DNA of 64,000 bases, from contig JBDOMT010000406.1 of the NCBI GenBank assembly GCA_039831705.1, forward strand, positions 1 through 64,000, in the 5' to 3' direction. Origin of the DNA: JAJRWS01 sp039831705. GTDB taxonomy: Bacteria > Planctomycetota > Planctomycetia > Pirellulales > Lacipirellulaceae. Below, in pieces: positions 9,081-17,941 of this stretch; the stretch's first letter is position 1; the number at the start of each line of letters is the position of its first letter. Made by a program: the position numbers and the translations under genes. The notes below the pieces were generated by a model. It did not search any database, had not been told where the DNA came from, and saw only the letters and a list, made by a program, of their open reading frames with translations.

Positions 9081-10229
9081 ATGAAAAAAACGAATTCCGA
9101 TCGACGGCTCACCTTAGTGGCTTGCACGCTGATTGCCGCTGCCATCTTGGGTGCTGCAGTGACAGCCCAGCATGGTCATCGACAACCCTTGAGCGCCTTA
9201 GCCGAATTGGAATCCGACCTGCGGATACAATTACAGATGGCCTTTCGCCATGATACGACTCAACATCAAATACGCCAGGAACAACTGGACCAGGTACTCA
9301 ATGCCTGGTTGCAATCTCCCCGGTCCCCAGCCGACCGCCAGTTACTCACCCAATGGCTACGTCAATCGATTCGCGATTCCATGCCAGGCTCCACCCATCC
9401 ACTCCCTTCACTCCCCTCCTTCAGTCGCACAATGCCGCCTCAACTGCCAGCAAAATTGCCGGCCAAGACCAACACGCTGAATTCACTCAACCCGGAAGAT
9501 ATCGATCACGAAACGAAGAAACCGTCTGAGGCGGTTGAACGTGAAGAAAGTGATGCTGCCATGCGAACACCTTCGCAGAATTCTGCGGCCATCGCTGTCT
9601 CTGACTCCCAAATTGCTTCCGTGCCCACAAAAACAGCGCTGCCCGAGTCCTCATCGATTTCCGCCTACAAAACTACCCAACCTGAACCCCATCATGGTTC
9701 CCGCACCGCGGCCCCTCTCGGAACCAGCCATCAGAAACAAACCACCCTATTCACAGGCCACTCCAACAGCAGCTCCCAAACCTTGGCACAAAAGACGAAC
9801 TTGTCGAAGACCCTGCCTGCCTCGGAAGTCACCATCAACCTGATTGAATTGGCTGCCCGGACAGCCGGCTATCACGACGGACTCAACGAAATTGAAGCCG
9901 ACTTGTTTCAGCTAAATGAACTGGGAGATGTTCTTCAAAAACTAACTATCGCCAAATGGTCCCTGCGAAAATTGCAACAACTGATCGATGACTACCAATT
10001 CATTAAACTGTACGACAGCTTGCTCAGCAAAAAGCAACGTCAACTCATCCTCGCACCTCACTCGCCGGCAATTTTGTGTGAACGGTTTTCAAACTGTCTT
10101 GACCAATGGTCGATCCCTCGCGGAGATGATTATCTGAAATCATTCGATAGTGAACCCACGCCCCAGCAAGCCACTCTACAAGCTTTGCGCAAGGAATTGG
10201 CGGCATTATCTGCTCAACTGGGAAACTGA
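9081..10229 (+). CDS. Membrane-anchored hypothetical protein, Pro/Ser/Thr-rich middle
   Basis: I do not recognise this 382-residue protein. An N-terminal hydrophobic segment (LVACTLIAAAILGAAVTA, about residues 12-30) looks like a signal anchor. It is followed by a helical charged region to about 105, a long low-complexity Pro/Ser/Thr-rich stretch (about 110-250), and a helical C-terminal domain rich in Leu and Gln (LNEIEADLFQLNELGDVLQ onward). It begins ten bases after the response regulator stop, so the two probably share a transcript and may share a signalling role. There are no catalytic motifs. Confidence 0.65.
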   Translation: MKKTNSDRRLTLVACTLIAAAILGAAVTAQHGHRQPLSALAELESDLRIQLQMAFRHDTTQHQIRQEQLDQVLNAWLQSPRSPADRQLLTQWLRQSIRDSMPGSTHPLPSLPSFSRTMPPQLPAKLPAKTNTLNSLNPEDIDHETKKPSEAVEREESDAAMRTPSQNSAAIAVSDSQIASVPTKTALPESSSISAYKTTQPEPHHGSRTAAPLGTSHQKQTTLFTGHSNSSSQTLAQKTNLSKTLPASEVTINLIELAARTAGYHDGLNEIEADLFQLNELGDVLQKLTIAKWSLRKLQQLIDDYQFIKLYDSLLSKKQRQLILAPHSPAILCERFSNCLDQWSIPRGDDYLKSFDSEPTPQQATLQALRKELAALSAQLGN

Positions 10230-10261
10230 AGACTAGCGAATGAGTAGGGGCGATTGCCGTA

Positions 10262-10293
10262 GACCCACTCGCTGGCGCTTGGTGCTGGTATTC
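10262..10293 (+). repeat. REP-like half element
   Basis: ACCCACTCGCTGGCGC followed by GTGCTGGTATT is one arm of the REP-like hairpin family seen intact at 43761-43829 and 63459-63520. A degenerate left arm may precede it (GACTAGCGAATGAGTAGGGG at 10231). The rest of the gap to 10459 shows nothing distinctive. Confidence 0.5.
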
Positions 10294-10459
10294 CAGTTCT
10301 ATTTTCATGGGATTCGTTTCCTTGATAATCCTTACCGGGGCAGCTTATATTGTAAGCATCATGGTTGCTTGAATTCTCCGCTTGAATTCTCCATCCTGAA
10401 GTTTTTACACCGGATGGAAAAAAGCTCGCCTCCTACGCTACACACCAAGGAGTACCCTT

Positions 10460-11524
10460 ATGCAACGTCTCATAATTTTAGGCCGAATGAACCTGCGTAG
10501 GCAGATCGCACTGATTGCCTGCTGCCTCTGTTTATCCATTGCTACTGGAGCTTCTTGGGCAAAGGAATTCGTTGTCTACCAGCACGACAAAGGTGCGGGA
10601 AACGGCAAGCATGTTGTCTTGCTCACCGGAGATGAAGAATACCGAAGTGAAGAAGGCCTGGTACAACTGGCCAAAATTCTCGCATTTCGACATGGATTTC
10701 GAGCGACGGTGCTGTTTGCACTTGATCCCAAGGATGGCTCGATCAATCCCAACGTCAACAACTCTCTGCCTGGTGTGGAAGTACTCGATTCGGCTGACAT
10801 GATGGTTCTGGGGCTGCGTTTTCGTCACTATCCTGACGATACGATGCGATCTTTTGTGGCTGCCTACTTGTCAGGCAAACCCATGGTTGCCGTGCGAACG
10901 AGCACGCACGCTTTCAATTATCCTGCAGAATCACAATCCAAATATGCCCGTTATTCCTTTCGGAGCAAAGAATGGCCGGACGGCTTCGGTCGCCAGGTGC
11001 TTGGCGAAACTTGGGCCGGTCACCTCGGCACCAATCATCAAGAAGCCACACGAGGCATTCCCTTTGCTGGAGCCAAAGATCACCTGCTCCTTCGAGGCGT
11101 CGGAGAAGTCTTCGCGACCAGCGGTGCTTATAAGGCCAACCCCTTGCCCGATTCCACCATTCTCATGCATGGGCAAGTTCTCGCCGGCATGACTCCCAAC
11201 TCGCCGCCGAATACCGAAGGCAAGAACGAGCCGCTACAACCTATTGCCTGGTCACGTAACCACAAGAATGAAACGGGGAACACCAATCGGATACTCTGCA
11301 CCACGATGGGGGCTGCCACCGATCTGCTCGACGAAAATTTCCGCCGCCTGTTGGTCAACGGCGTCTATTGGGGATTGGAGATGGACGTTCCCCAACAAGC
11401 AGATGTTCGGCTCATTGGCAGTTATCAACCCAGCGACTACAGTTTTAACGGCTTCCGTAAAAACGTCAGGCCATCCGAGCTTGCGATGAGCTCGGAAGAA
11501 GCCCTTGCCGATGAGTCGAATTGA
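10460..11524 (+). CDS. Secreted ThuA-domain protein
   Basis: The 354-residue product has a signal peptide (hydrophobic QIALIACCLCLSIATGASWA) and then a ThuA-like fold related to class I glutamine amidotransferases: HVVLLTGDEEYRSEEGL, the ADMMVLGLRFRHYPDD strand-loop, and a PMVAVRTSTHAFNY strand. ThuA proteins in planctomycetes are usually exported and linked to carbohydrate use; their reaction is not firmly known. AAGGAG lies six bases before the ATG. The gene converges on a lectin-like gene, with only ten bases between the stops. The enzymatic role is uncertain. Confidence 0.82.
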   Translation: MQRLIILGRMNLRRQIALIACCLCLSIATGASWAKEFVVYQHDKGAGNGKHVVLLTGDEEYRSEEGLVQLAKILAFRHGFRATVLFALDPKDGSINPNVNNSLPGVEVLDSADMMVLGLRFRHYPDDTMRSFVAAYLSGKPMVAVRTSTHAFNYPAESQSKYARYSFRSKEWPDGFGRQVLGETWAGHLGTNHQEATRGIPFAGAKDHLLLRGVGEVFATSGAYKANPLPDSTILMHGQVLAGMTPNSPPNTEGKNEPLQPIAWSRNHKNETGNTNRILCTTMGAATDLLDENFRRLLVNGVYWGLEMDVPQQADVRLIGSYQPSDYSFNGFRKNVRPSELAMSSEEALADESN

Positions 11525-11534
11525 GGCGCTACTC

Positions 11535-12950
11535 TCACTGCAAGGGCACAAGTCGGGTTACTTGAACATTGTCGAATTCAACCCATGTCTCGAACGTCCA
11601 CAAAGCAATGCGGCCATTTTTGATCCCAGGATGATCAGCCGGGATCTCCGCTGAAAGGACCTTTTTCCCATCGATCCACCCCTCAACTTGATTGCCGAAA
11701 TATTTGGCCGTCAGATGGATTTGCTTGTGCTGTGGGATCGACCAGGCGTGGTAGTCGAGGATTTTCGTTTTCCGTAGCATCCGGCTGTGATCACGCCATA
11801 CGACCGGTTCTTCGGGATACTTGCAGCGTATCTGGAACGCGGCGTTGCCGAATGTTTCCTCGGAAACATCGTAGTTCGCAAAGTTTCCAAATTCGACACC
11901 CACGAAAGAGTGCTCTCCTCGCGTCTCGGGCATGTTTGGTACGCGTAACCGTCCATAGGGGCCAAACTTCATATAGTTGGCGCGGGCGTGCGGTAACTCC
12001 TTGTCGACGAGGTTGATCATGTCGACATCAATCTGATAATCGGTCCATTGTGGATCGCCTGTCACCGCAGTGAGATGGGCCCAGATGTTCGAGCTGCGCA
12101 AACGCAACCGTCCATCGACTACACCGATCTCTATCTCGGTGTCATTTCTGTGGGCGTGGTACAGACCGGGTTGAGAATTCATCGCCACTTTGACCGTTTC
12201 CAACTCGCCGGTGCCATGCAGTTCATTGTCCACCATGCTGTTGGGTCCGATCCATATCACGTCGAACTGCTGGTTGAAGGGTTCTTTCTTGAATCCTCGC
12301 TCACCAACTAGAAAAGTCCATCCGGCAAGGGAGCCGTCGTCAAAATTGTCGGTGAACAGCACTTCGGCCGTTTCATACTTCCGTTGCGGTGATTGTGGAC
12401 GGTTCACCTCGTCGAGAATAAGCTTTTCGAAGCGATCAATACTCGCGTACTCACGCATGTCGGTGGGAAAACCAAAAGCCGAACTGACGGTCCCATCCTT
12501 TTCGATGACGTAGTAAAACGGGACCATATAATGAAGCTTCTGACCATTGCGCGGTTTGGCGCCACTGTACGGATGCACAAATTCGATTGGGAGGATCACC
12601 TCGTCTCCCACCCTAGCGAGTTTTACTCCTGCTTTGCGCTCCAGTGCCTGGTAGATTTCCATGCGAACGCAAGGTTGAGGTTCCGGCAGTTCCCCTTTGT
12701 AAGTACGAATGACCTCAACCAGTGCATCCTGGTCGGCCAACACACCTTCCTTTCGACGGAGTAACTCGACGATCTTCGCCCGCACAACCACGTCGGCGCG
12801 AGAAATGTCTTCACGAAATTCAACTATCGTGGGATGTGCGTCCATGACCGTTGGAATTTTCGAAAGCTGCTGTGACCGGGCCGGGGCCGCCAGCGCCAGA
12901 AACATGCTAAACACAGCGGTCAAGACAGTGGCTCTTGCAACTGATTTCAT
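11535..12950 (-). CDS. Secreted protein with C-terminal concanavalin-like/DUF1080-type domain
   Basis: This 471-residue protein has a clear signal peptide (TVLTAVFSMFLALAAPARSQ). Residues about 35-195 form an unrecognised domain (VEFREDISRADVVVRAKIVELL). From about 205 (LFTDNFDDGSLAGWTF) to the end it has the jelly-roll pattern of LamG/DUF1080-like domains, with RLRLRSSNIWAHLT, DYQIDVDMINL, and closing HLTAKYFGNQVEGWIDGKK and FETWVEFDNVQVTRL. The start ATG overlaps the TGA of the upstream gene (ATGA) and has GGAGGAG before it, so translation is probably coupled to the propeller/cytochrome gene. Carbohydrate binding or hydrolysis is inference. Confidence 0.7.
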   Translation of the reverse strand: MKSVARATVLTAVFSMFLALAAPARSQQLSKIPTVMDAHPTIVEFREDISRADVVVRAKIVELLRRKEGVLADQDALVEVIRTYKGELPEPQPCVRMEIYQALERKAGVKLARVGDEVILPIEFVHPYSGAKPRNGQKLHYMVPFYYVIEKDGTVSSAFGFPTDMREYASIDRFEKLILDEVNRPQSPQRKYETAEVLFTDNFDDGSLAGWTFLVGERGFKKEPFNQQFDVIWIGPNSMVDNELHGTGELETVKVAMNSQPGLYHAHRNDTEIEIGVVDGRLRLRSSNIWAHLTAVTGDPQWTDYQIDVDMINLVDKELPHARANYMKFGPYGRLRVPNMPETRGEHSFVGVEFGNFANYDVSEETFGNAAFQIRCKYPEEPVVWRDHSRMLRKTKILDYHAWSIPQHKQIHLTAKYFGNQVEGWIDGKKVLSAEIPADHPGIKNGRIALWTFETWVEFDNVQVTRLVPLQ

Positions 12951-14857
12951 TTATTCTCCTCCACGACCGGGGCCAGCAGGAAGTGAACGAGGTCGGATAT
13001 TTCCTGCTCGCTGAGGTCGCTGGTTCGCCCATGTCGATCGTCCTTATTGTACTTCATTATGACTTCGCGCAAAGTTCTGGCTCGACCATCGTGGAGGTAT
13101 GGCTCCGTTGCCCAGCAGTTATGCAGGCTCGGCACATCGGCAAACAGGCCAGTACCCACGTCGGCAAGCTTAGTTTGCTTGTCCCGGCCCGACCGTGTAA
13201 GATACCGACCCGAATGGCAACGGCTGCACCCAACACGCGAACTAGAGAAGATTGCTCTGCCACGCTTGGCAGATGCCCGGATCGCTGGCTGCGGTTGGTC
13301 GCCGATCATGTGTGGGTTTGGCCTTGGCCGTAGCGACAGCACAAACGCTGCTACCGCATCCATCTCCTGCGACCTACCTTCCGGATACTCTGGGAACACG
13401 TCGTTCGCACTACCGATAAATCCACTGCCGCCTAAAAACGAGCGGATGAATTTGTCTTCCTCGTGAATCGTCTGAAATGTCCCCTGAATCAAGTAGGGTG
13501 GTCCACTCCAAGAAGTCAGTGCCAGACTCTTGGTATTCATTAGCCTCGGGGAACTTGATTTCTGGTCTTCGGTGAACTCCCAGAGAAGATTGTCGGGGAG
13601 AATGCCACCGTCGAGGTGGCAAATGCCGCAAGAGAGCCATCGGTTAGGAGTCATACGCGTATCGCGAGTGTTGTGGAACACTCGAGCCCCTTGAATGCGT
13701 TGTGCATCCCAGGGTTCCGCAGTCACAAATACCTTACGCACGATCTTTGGGGCACGGATGTCTGTAAGAGAAACTTGCGCGACCGATCGATCCCAGCGGC
13801 AGTTCACAAACGCTGTCTTCCCGTCATGTGTAATCGCTACGCCCGTTGGTCCGTCGGGCAACTCCAGTAGCGAGCGTTCGGCCACAATACCACGTTCGTT
13901 GTAACGGATCACCTTCATGTCATGTGAGGCAAAGTAGATGTCCACGAAGTGCTCACCGTCACCGAGAAAAGCGACTGCTGCCGGCGCTGCAACGGCTTGA
14001 CCTGAAAAACTTGAGACGATTCGAGCGTGATCGAGTTCCCGGCCACCATTGAGGTCGCAGATCCGCACGACTGCTTGTACCGTGGTCTTGTGGCTCAATG
14101 GCATGCCGCTCTGGGTGACGCCCCGATGAACGTTGGCATGCATGCCGGCCACCAAGGCGCGATTGCCATTCGGATGGATCGCGACGGACGAGAGCGCATT
14201 GAACACGCCGCCACGCCCTCCGACCACGTCCCGATCTTCGGCCAACGCAATCTCGCGTTGGACCTTCAACGCTTCGGTATCGATCTCGGTAACGACGCCC
14301 TTGTCTTCGATCTGAAAGTAGTGTGTGACGTAAACTGTCTTTCCGTCCACGCTGCGTGCCAGGGCAAACGGTCGTGGCTTGACTGGAATCTGACTGGTGA
14401 CCACACGCGACGCCAGGTCGACGACCGCCACCACGCCGGATACGTACTTACCATCAATGTACTTACCAGCGTATTGGGAAATGTAAGCCTGCCGACCGTC
14501 AACAGAGAGCACCAAGCCCACCGGCTGCCCCTCAATCGGGATCCGGGCTATGCATCGACCTGTTTGTATGTGAACGATAGCCAACTCTTGGCTTCGCTGC
14601 GTTGTCACATAGAGCAGATCGCCTGCCGGACTCACAGCCAACGTGCGCGGTTCATTCCCAACAGCAATTTCATGCACGTCATTGCCGGTAGACCAATCCC
14701 ATAGACTTACCGAACCGCTGTCCTGGTTGGCAACACAGATTGTCTTCTGATCAGGAGTCAGGACGATGGAAGAACTTTGACTGGGCCCTTCGCGTGCGCC
14801 GACCGCTGTTGCCATGAACAACGAAACAATCGCTACTGTGATATCGAGGAAATGCAC
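12947..14857 (-). CDS. YVTN beta-propeller fused to a C-terminal di-haem cytochrome region
   Basis: The product is a secreted beta-propeller joined to a cytochrome c-type region. From residue about 35 there are repeated YVTN-like blades (LTPDQKTICVANQDSGSVSLW; LAVSPAGDLLYVTTQRSQELAIV; LARSVDGKTVYVTHY). Two haem motifs follow, CGICH near 410 and CSRCH near 545, set in sequence resembling the di-haem peroxidase/MauG family. A frame with TTG at 14902 is open, but the GTG at 14857 gives a tidy signal peptide (HFLDITVAIVSLFMATAVGA). The stop overlaps the next gene's ATG. Periplasmic electron transfer is likely; the partner and substrate are unknown. Confidence 0.8.
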   Translation of the reverse strand: MHFLDITVAIVSLFMATAVGAREGPSQSSSIVLTPDQKTICVANQDSGSVSLWDWSTGNDVHEIAVGNEPRTLAVSPAGDLLYVTTQRSQELAIVHIQTGRCIARIPIEGQPVGLVLSVDGRQAYISQYAGKYIDGKYVSGVVAVVDLASRVVTSQIPVKPRPFALARSVDGKTVYVTHYFQIEDKGVVTEIDTEALKVQREIALAEDRDVVGGRGGVFNALSSVAIHPNGNRALVAGMHANVHRGVTQSGMPLSHKTTVQAVVRICDLNGGRELDHARIVSSFSGQAVAAPAAVAFLGDGEHFVDIYFASHDMKVIRYNERGIVAERSLLELPDGPTGVAITHDGKTAFVNCRWDRSVAQVSLTDIRAPKIVRKVFVTAEPWDAQRIQGARVFHNTRDTRMTPNRWLSCGICHLDGGILPDNLLWEFTEDQKSSSPRLMNTKSLALTSWSGPPYLIQGTFQTIHEEDKFIRSFLGGSGFIGSANDVFPEYPEGRSQEMDAVAAFVLSLRPRPNPHMIGDQPQPAIRASAKRGRAIFSSSRVGCSRCHSGRYLTRSGRDKQTKLADVGTGLFADVPSLHNCWATEPYLHDGRARTLREVIMKYNKDDRHGRTSDLSEQEISDLVHFLLAPVVEENK

Positions 14858-15093
14858 CTTGTGTCTGTTCTCCTGCCACACATCACGAAGGAAACCGTGC
14901 AAAATGTTTCACATCGGCCTGTTTCTTGTCTGTGGGTTAAGGAACCCATTGCTGCTATCCTATCAGGTTATCACCTTTGACCGTAGTAAAACATGCCCCA
15001 CGAGAGCCTTCGCATCAAAGATGGTAGAATGAATGAAAACTATTGGAGGAACACTGTGAATATATTTCAACTGGTTCATTGAGGATGCAGACG

Positions 15094-17095
15094 ATGAGAA
15101 ACTGGCGAATCTCGATTCTTGCCACGTTGACTTGGGTTAGCTTTGGGTGGTGTAACTTAGCTTTTGTTCTAGCGCAGATTCCGTACAACCCTTACCCCAA
15201 CCCTGGGTACACAATCCTTGCCGGCTACCGTGATAGTGCCGATCGATTTTTCGACTACAGAATTGCCCATAGCGCTGGGATGAGTTGGAACCCCAATACT
15301 CACCAGTTCAACGGCAAGCAGGCATGGTGGGCGGACTACAAAGACTCGATTGAGAACAACCCGAGGAATAGTTTCAATCTGATGAGTGCCTACTTTGGCA
15401 TAGGTGCTACATTCAGCACGGGACTGAACCTAACCGAAGCTCAAGTCATCACTCGTATGGATTCATGGCTGGCTCCAGAAGCTGGCATCGAGACTTACCC
15501 TGAGCTTCTGCGTGGTTTCATTATTTCCGAGGAAAACTACCTCGGAGACGGCAAGAAAGAGATTATGGATTTTTCTGCTCGGTATGTCATGGAGAATTAT
15601 GGCGTACCTGTATTCCAATGGCTGCTTCCTGAGGACCAGGGTGATGGAGGGATTCCTGGCACCGAACCCGATCTAACTCTTTCTGCCGGGGGCTGGGTCT
15701 ACAACCCGGTATATCATGTTACCCAGGATGAGTTTCGCAAACTGACGATGAAGTACGTCGCCACGGGCAAGCCTGTTCATGTCAATCTTTGGGCTTCGGA
15801 TCCAGCGTTTGATAATACCATTCCACTACGCTACGACAGCATCGAGCAGATGATAGCTCATGGACAAGGCCAGGCTGATGTAGCGAAGGAGTTCAATATT
15901 TCCGCCAGCGTATTCGCTGTGGCGGGAGCCACCTCGGGTTCGGTGGGCAAATGGAAGAGTTCCGGCGATCCAAATGTCATAGCGCTCCGCGACTGGGTTG
16001 CCACCGTTGCCCAGGGATGCGAGAGTCACTGGAGTCTGCAAATTACTCAACCGGTGATGGCATCTCAGGCGGCAGCAATGTTTACGGCATACCTGGTATC
16101 TATCAAGAAGACTTCCTTGGCTTTCACTGGATCGAGGATGCCGATCTCTCCGGCTTTCTCGACATGAAAGTCACCAGCGCACCAGAAGCCAATCCAGGCC
16201 AGTTGCTGACCAAAGTCCATAGCGTAGATAGGGTGGATTCAACATTAACCTATGAAATTACATCAAACGCATCCCTAGCATTTGTCACTTTCGAAATAGA
16301 GGGTTCAGCACCGTCGGGCACCAATGCTCGTAACTCGGTCTTAATTTCCACAGATAATATTCATTGGGTTCCGATGGGACAACAGTCCGGAAATACAAAC
16401 ATTCAGACCCTTGAATTCACTGCCGCAAACAACATCCTCAATGGCAGCAACAAAGCCTATGTACGAGTCCGGATGCAGAACGATGACGGAGCTGCAGGAG
16501 CTATTGCAAATGTCCTGGACAGCATCAAGATCACTACAGGCAACGTAGGCCATGCTATATGGTGGAACGATTGGGGTACTGCCGTGCAGCAAAGAGCGTG
16601 GTCTGAAGATCTTTTGGATCAGCCGCAAGAGGATATCGACAACGATGGACTAGCAAACATAATCCACCTCCCTCAAACCAACGGAAAATCTTATTGGGGC
16701 ATTGAGAAAATCGAAGCTCCGATGGGTGCCCTCATTGACGATATGCGGATCGAATGGGAGGTAGAAACGCTCAAATTTTTGCAACATGATGGGGAATTGA
16801 GGTTTCGACGACCGGGGCCTTTGGCGGAGAGCAAGTCAGTGTTGAGAGTGAAAAGGGTGCCTCTTTCTTTCAGTGGAAATCACTGACGCTCGACCTAGCC
16901 GACCATTCAGATTTCGACAAGCTGCCCTCTTTTTATATTCGACTTTGGGGCAACAACCTATCACCCTTGCTTCCCTTCGACGCCAGACCAATTCAAGTAT
17001 ACGGCACCTACGTCACAATCCCCGAGCCGACCACTCTGACGCTTCTGCTATCCCTGGGCGCGTTGCGGGTACGCCGCATACGCCGAATGAACTAA
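15094..17095 (+). pseudogene. Secreted PEP-CTERM protein, broken by two apparent frameshifts
   Basis: Three reading frames join to one protein of about 665 residues. Frame one (ATG 15094, GAGG nine bases upstream) encodes a signal peptide (ISILATLTWVSFGWCNLAFVLAQ) and an unrecognised domain rich in Trp and Tyr. Coding sense moves to a second frame at about 16030-16040, where SANYSTGDGISGGSNVYG continues. It moves to a third at about 16795-16810, continuing VSTTGAFGGEQVSVE to the end. The C-terminus is a PEP-CTERM sorting tail: PEPTTLTLLLSLGAL followed by Arg-rich RVRRIRRMN. Two shifts could mean a true pseudogene or draft-sequence errors. The domain could be a polysaccharide-active one, but I cannot name it. 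Confidence 0.65.
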
Positions 17096-17174
17096 TGCGA
17101 TCGATCTAATCTGAATAGCATTAGCCACTGTTGCGATGGATTCCGGAAACAATAGAATGAGGGCTTCCCACACT

Positions 17175-17245
17175 GCGGGCGTAGCTCAATGGTAGAGCAT
17201 CGGCTTCCCAAGCCGACTACGAGGGTTCGATTCCCTTCGCCCGCT
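17175..17245 (+). tRNA. tRNA-Gly (anticodon CCC)
   Basis: The acceptor arms GCGGGCG and CGCCCGC pair, the D arm contains TAGCTCAATGGTAGAGCA, the anticodon stem TCGGC/GCCGA carries the loop TTCCCAA giving anticodon CCC, and the T arm has GGGTTCGATTCCC. The discriminator base is T. No CCA is encoded. Confidence 0.95.
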
Positions 17246-17258
17246 TTTATTTACTGGG

Positions 17259-17347
17259 GGCAAGCCAAACTTTTCGGATGAGGAATATTCCACCATCCAG
17301 AGCGCTACGTTGGATCGGATACAATCGGCCGAAAAGATTTGTTTGCC
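17259..17347 (+). repeat. 89-bp palindromic element, copy B
   Basis: Ends are GGCAAGCCAAACTTTTCGG and CCGAAAAGATTTGTTTGCC, the length is the same as copy A, and the centre shares CTACGTTG with copy C. It starts 14 bases after the tRNA, so it could also act in transcript ending. Confidence 0.75.
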
Positions 17348-17441
17348 CCTGCAATGGGTCTAAAACCCTTGTCTTTAGACGAATCCTTTAGGTTTTTACG
17401 ATTCAGTAAGACCAAGCAGTATTAAGTGTGTTGATATTTAT

Positions 17442-17515
17442 GGGTGGCACCGACAATCGTTCGAGTAAGTTTGCGCGCGGGCAAAGTCCACTCCGAACGA
17501 CTGTCGGTGCCACCC
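17442..17515. repeat. Palindrome with GGGTGGCACCGACA arms
   Basis: The left arm GGGTGGCACCGACAATCGTT is mirrored by AACGACTGTCGGTGCCACCC with one mismatch, around about 34 bases. A single arm (TGTCGGTGCCACC) recurs at about 145-157 near the left edge. A short hairpin of CACCTGCTTTAGCGGGTG type follows at about 17561-17578. Confidence 0.6.
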
Positions 17516-17777
17516 TCGTGAGTGAAGGACTTTAGTCCGTAGCTCACGAAACTTTCAAACCCACCTGCTTTAGCGGGTGGTAGTTGAGTTGCCCCGATTG
17601 GGTTACTGGGGCAAGCCAATAAAGCAAGCCCCTTCTAACGAGCAGTTTCTTTGTGTGACGCTAAAGATATTGGAAGTCTGGTTGTGGCCGAAGGCCGCGC
17701 CGTACTTATCTTGCTGAAGTTTCGGAGTGGTTGCAGCCATACCGTGGAAGAATGCCCCATCGCGTCAGCGTCCTCCA

Positions 17778-17867
17778 GGCAAACAAATCTTTTCGACCCA
17801 TAGATTATCATCTCAACGTAGCCCCAAACTTGGGTGGATGCATTCCATCCGAAAAGTTTGGCTTGCC
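17778..17867 (-). repeat. 90-bp palindromic element, copy C (reverse orientation)
   Basis: Read on the minus strand, it starts GGCAAGCCAAACTTTTCGG and ends TCGAAAAGATTTGTTTGCC. Its centre shares the GCTACGTTG stretch with copy B. It lies just downstream of the groEL terminator. No coding gene is seen in 17096-17941; the DNA is the tRNA plus these repeats. Confidence 0.75.
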
Positions 17868-17880
17868 GCAATAAATCAGC

Positions 17881-17910
17881 AAGCCGCCGACCCTTGCGGA
17901 TCGGCGGCTT
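17881..17910 (-). terminator. Hairpin after groEL, probable terminator
   Basis: AAGCCGCCGA and TCGGCGGCTT form a perfect ten-base stem 31 bases past the groEL stop. The T tail on the minus strand is weak (GCTGATTTATT), so efficiency is uncertain. Confidence 0.6.
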
Positions 17911-17941
17911 GTTATGACTAAACTCGCGACTAGCATCCCGC

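Noticed and set aside
14027..14704. 225-codon open frame antisense to the propeller/cytochrome gene
   Set aside because: It lies wholly opposite a clear protein with YVTN and CXXCH motifs, has no binding site and no recognisable sequence.
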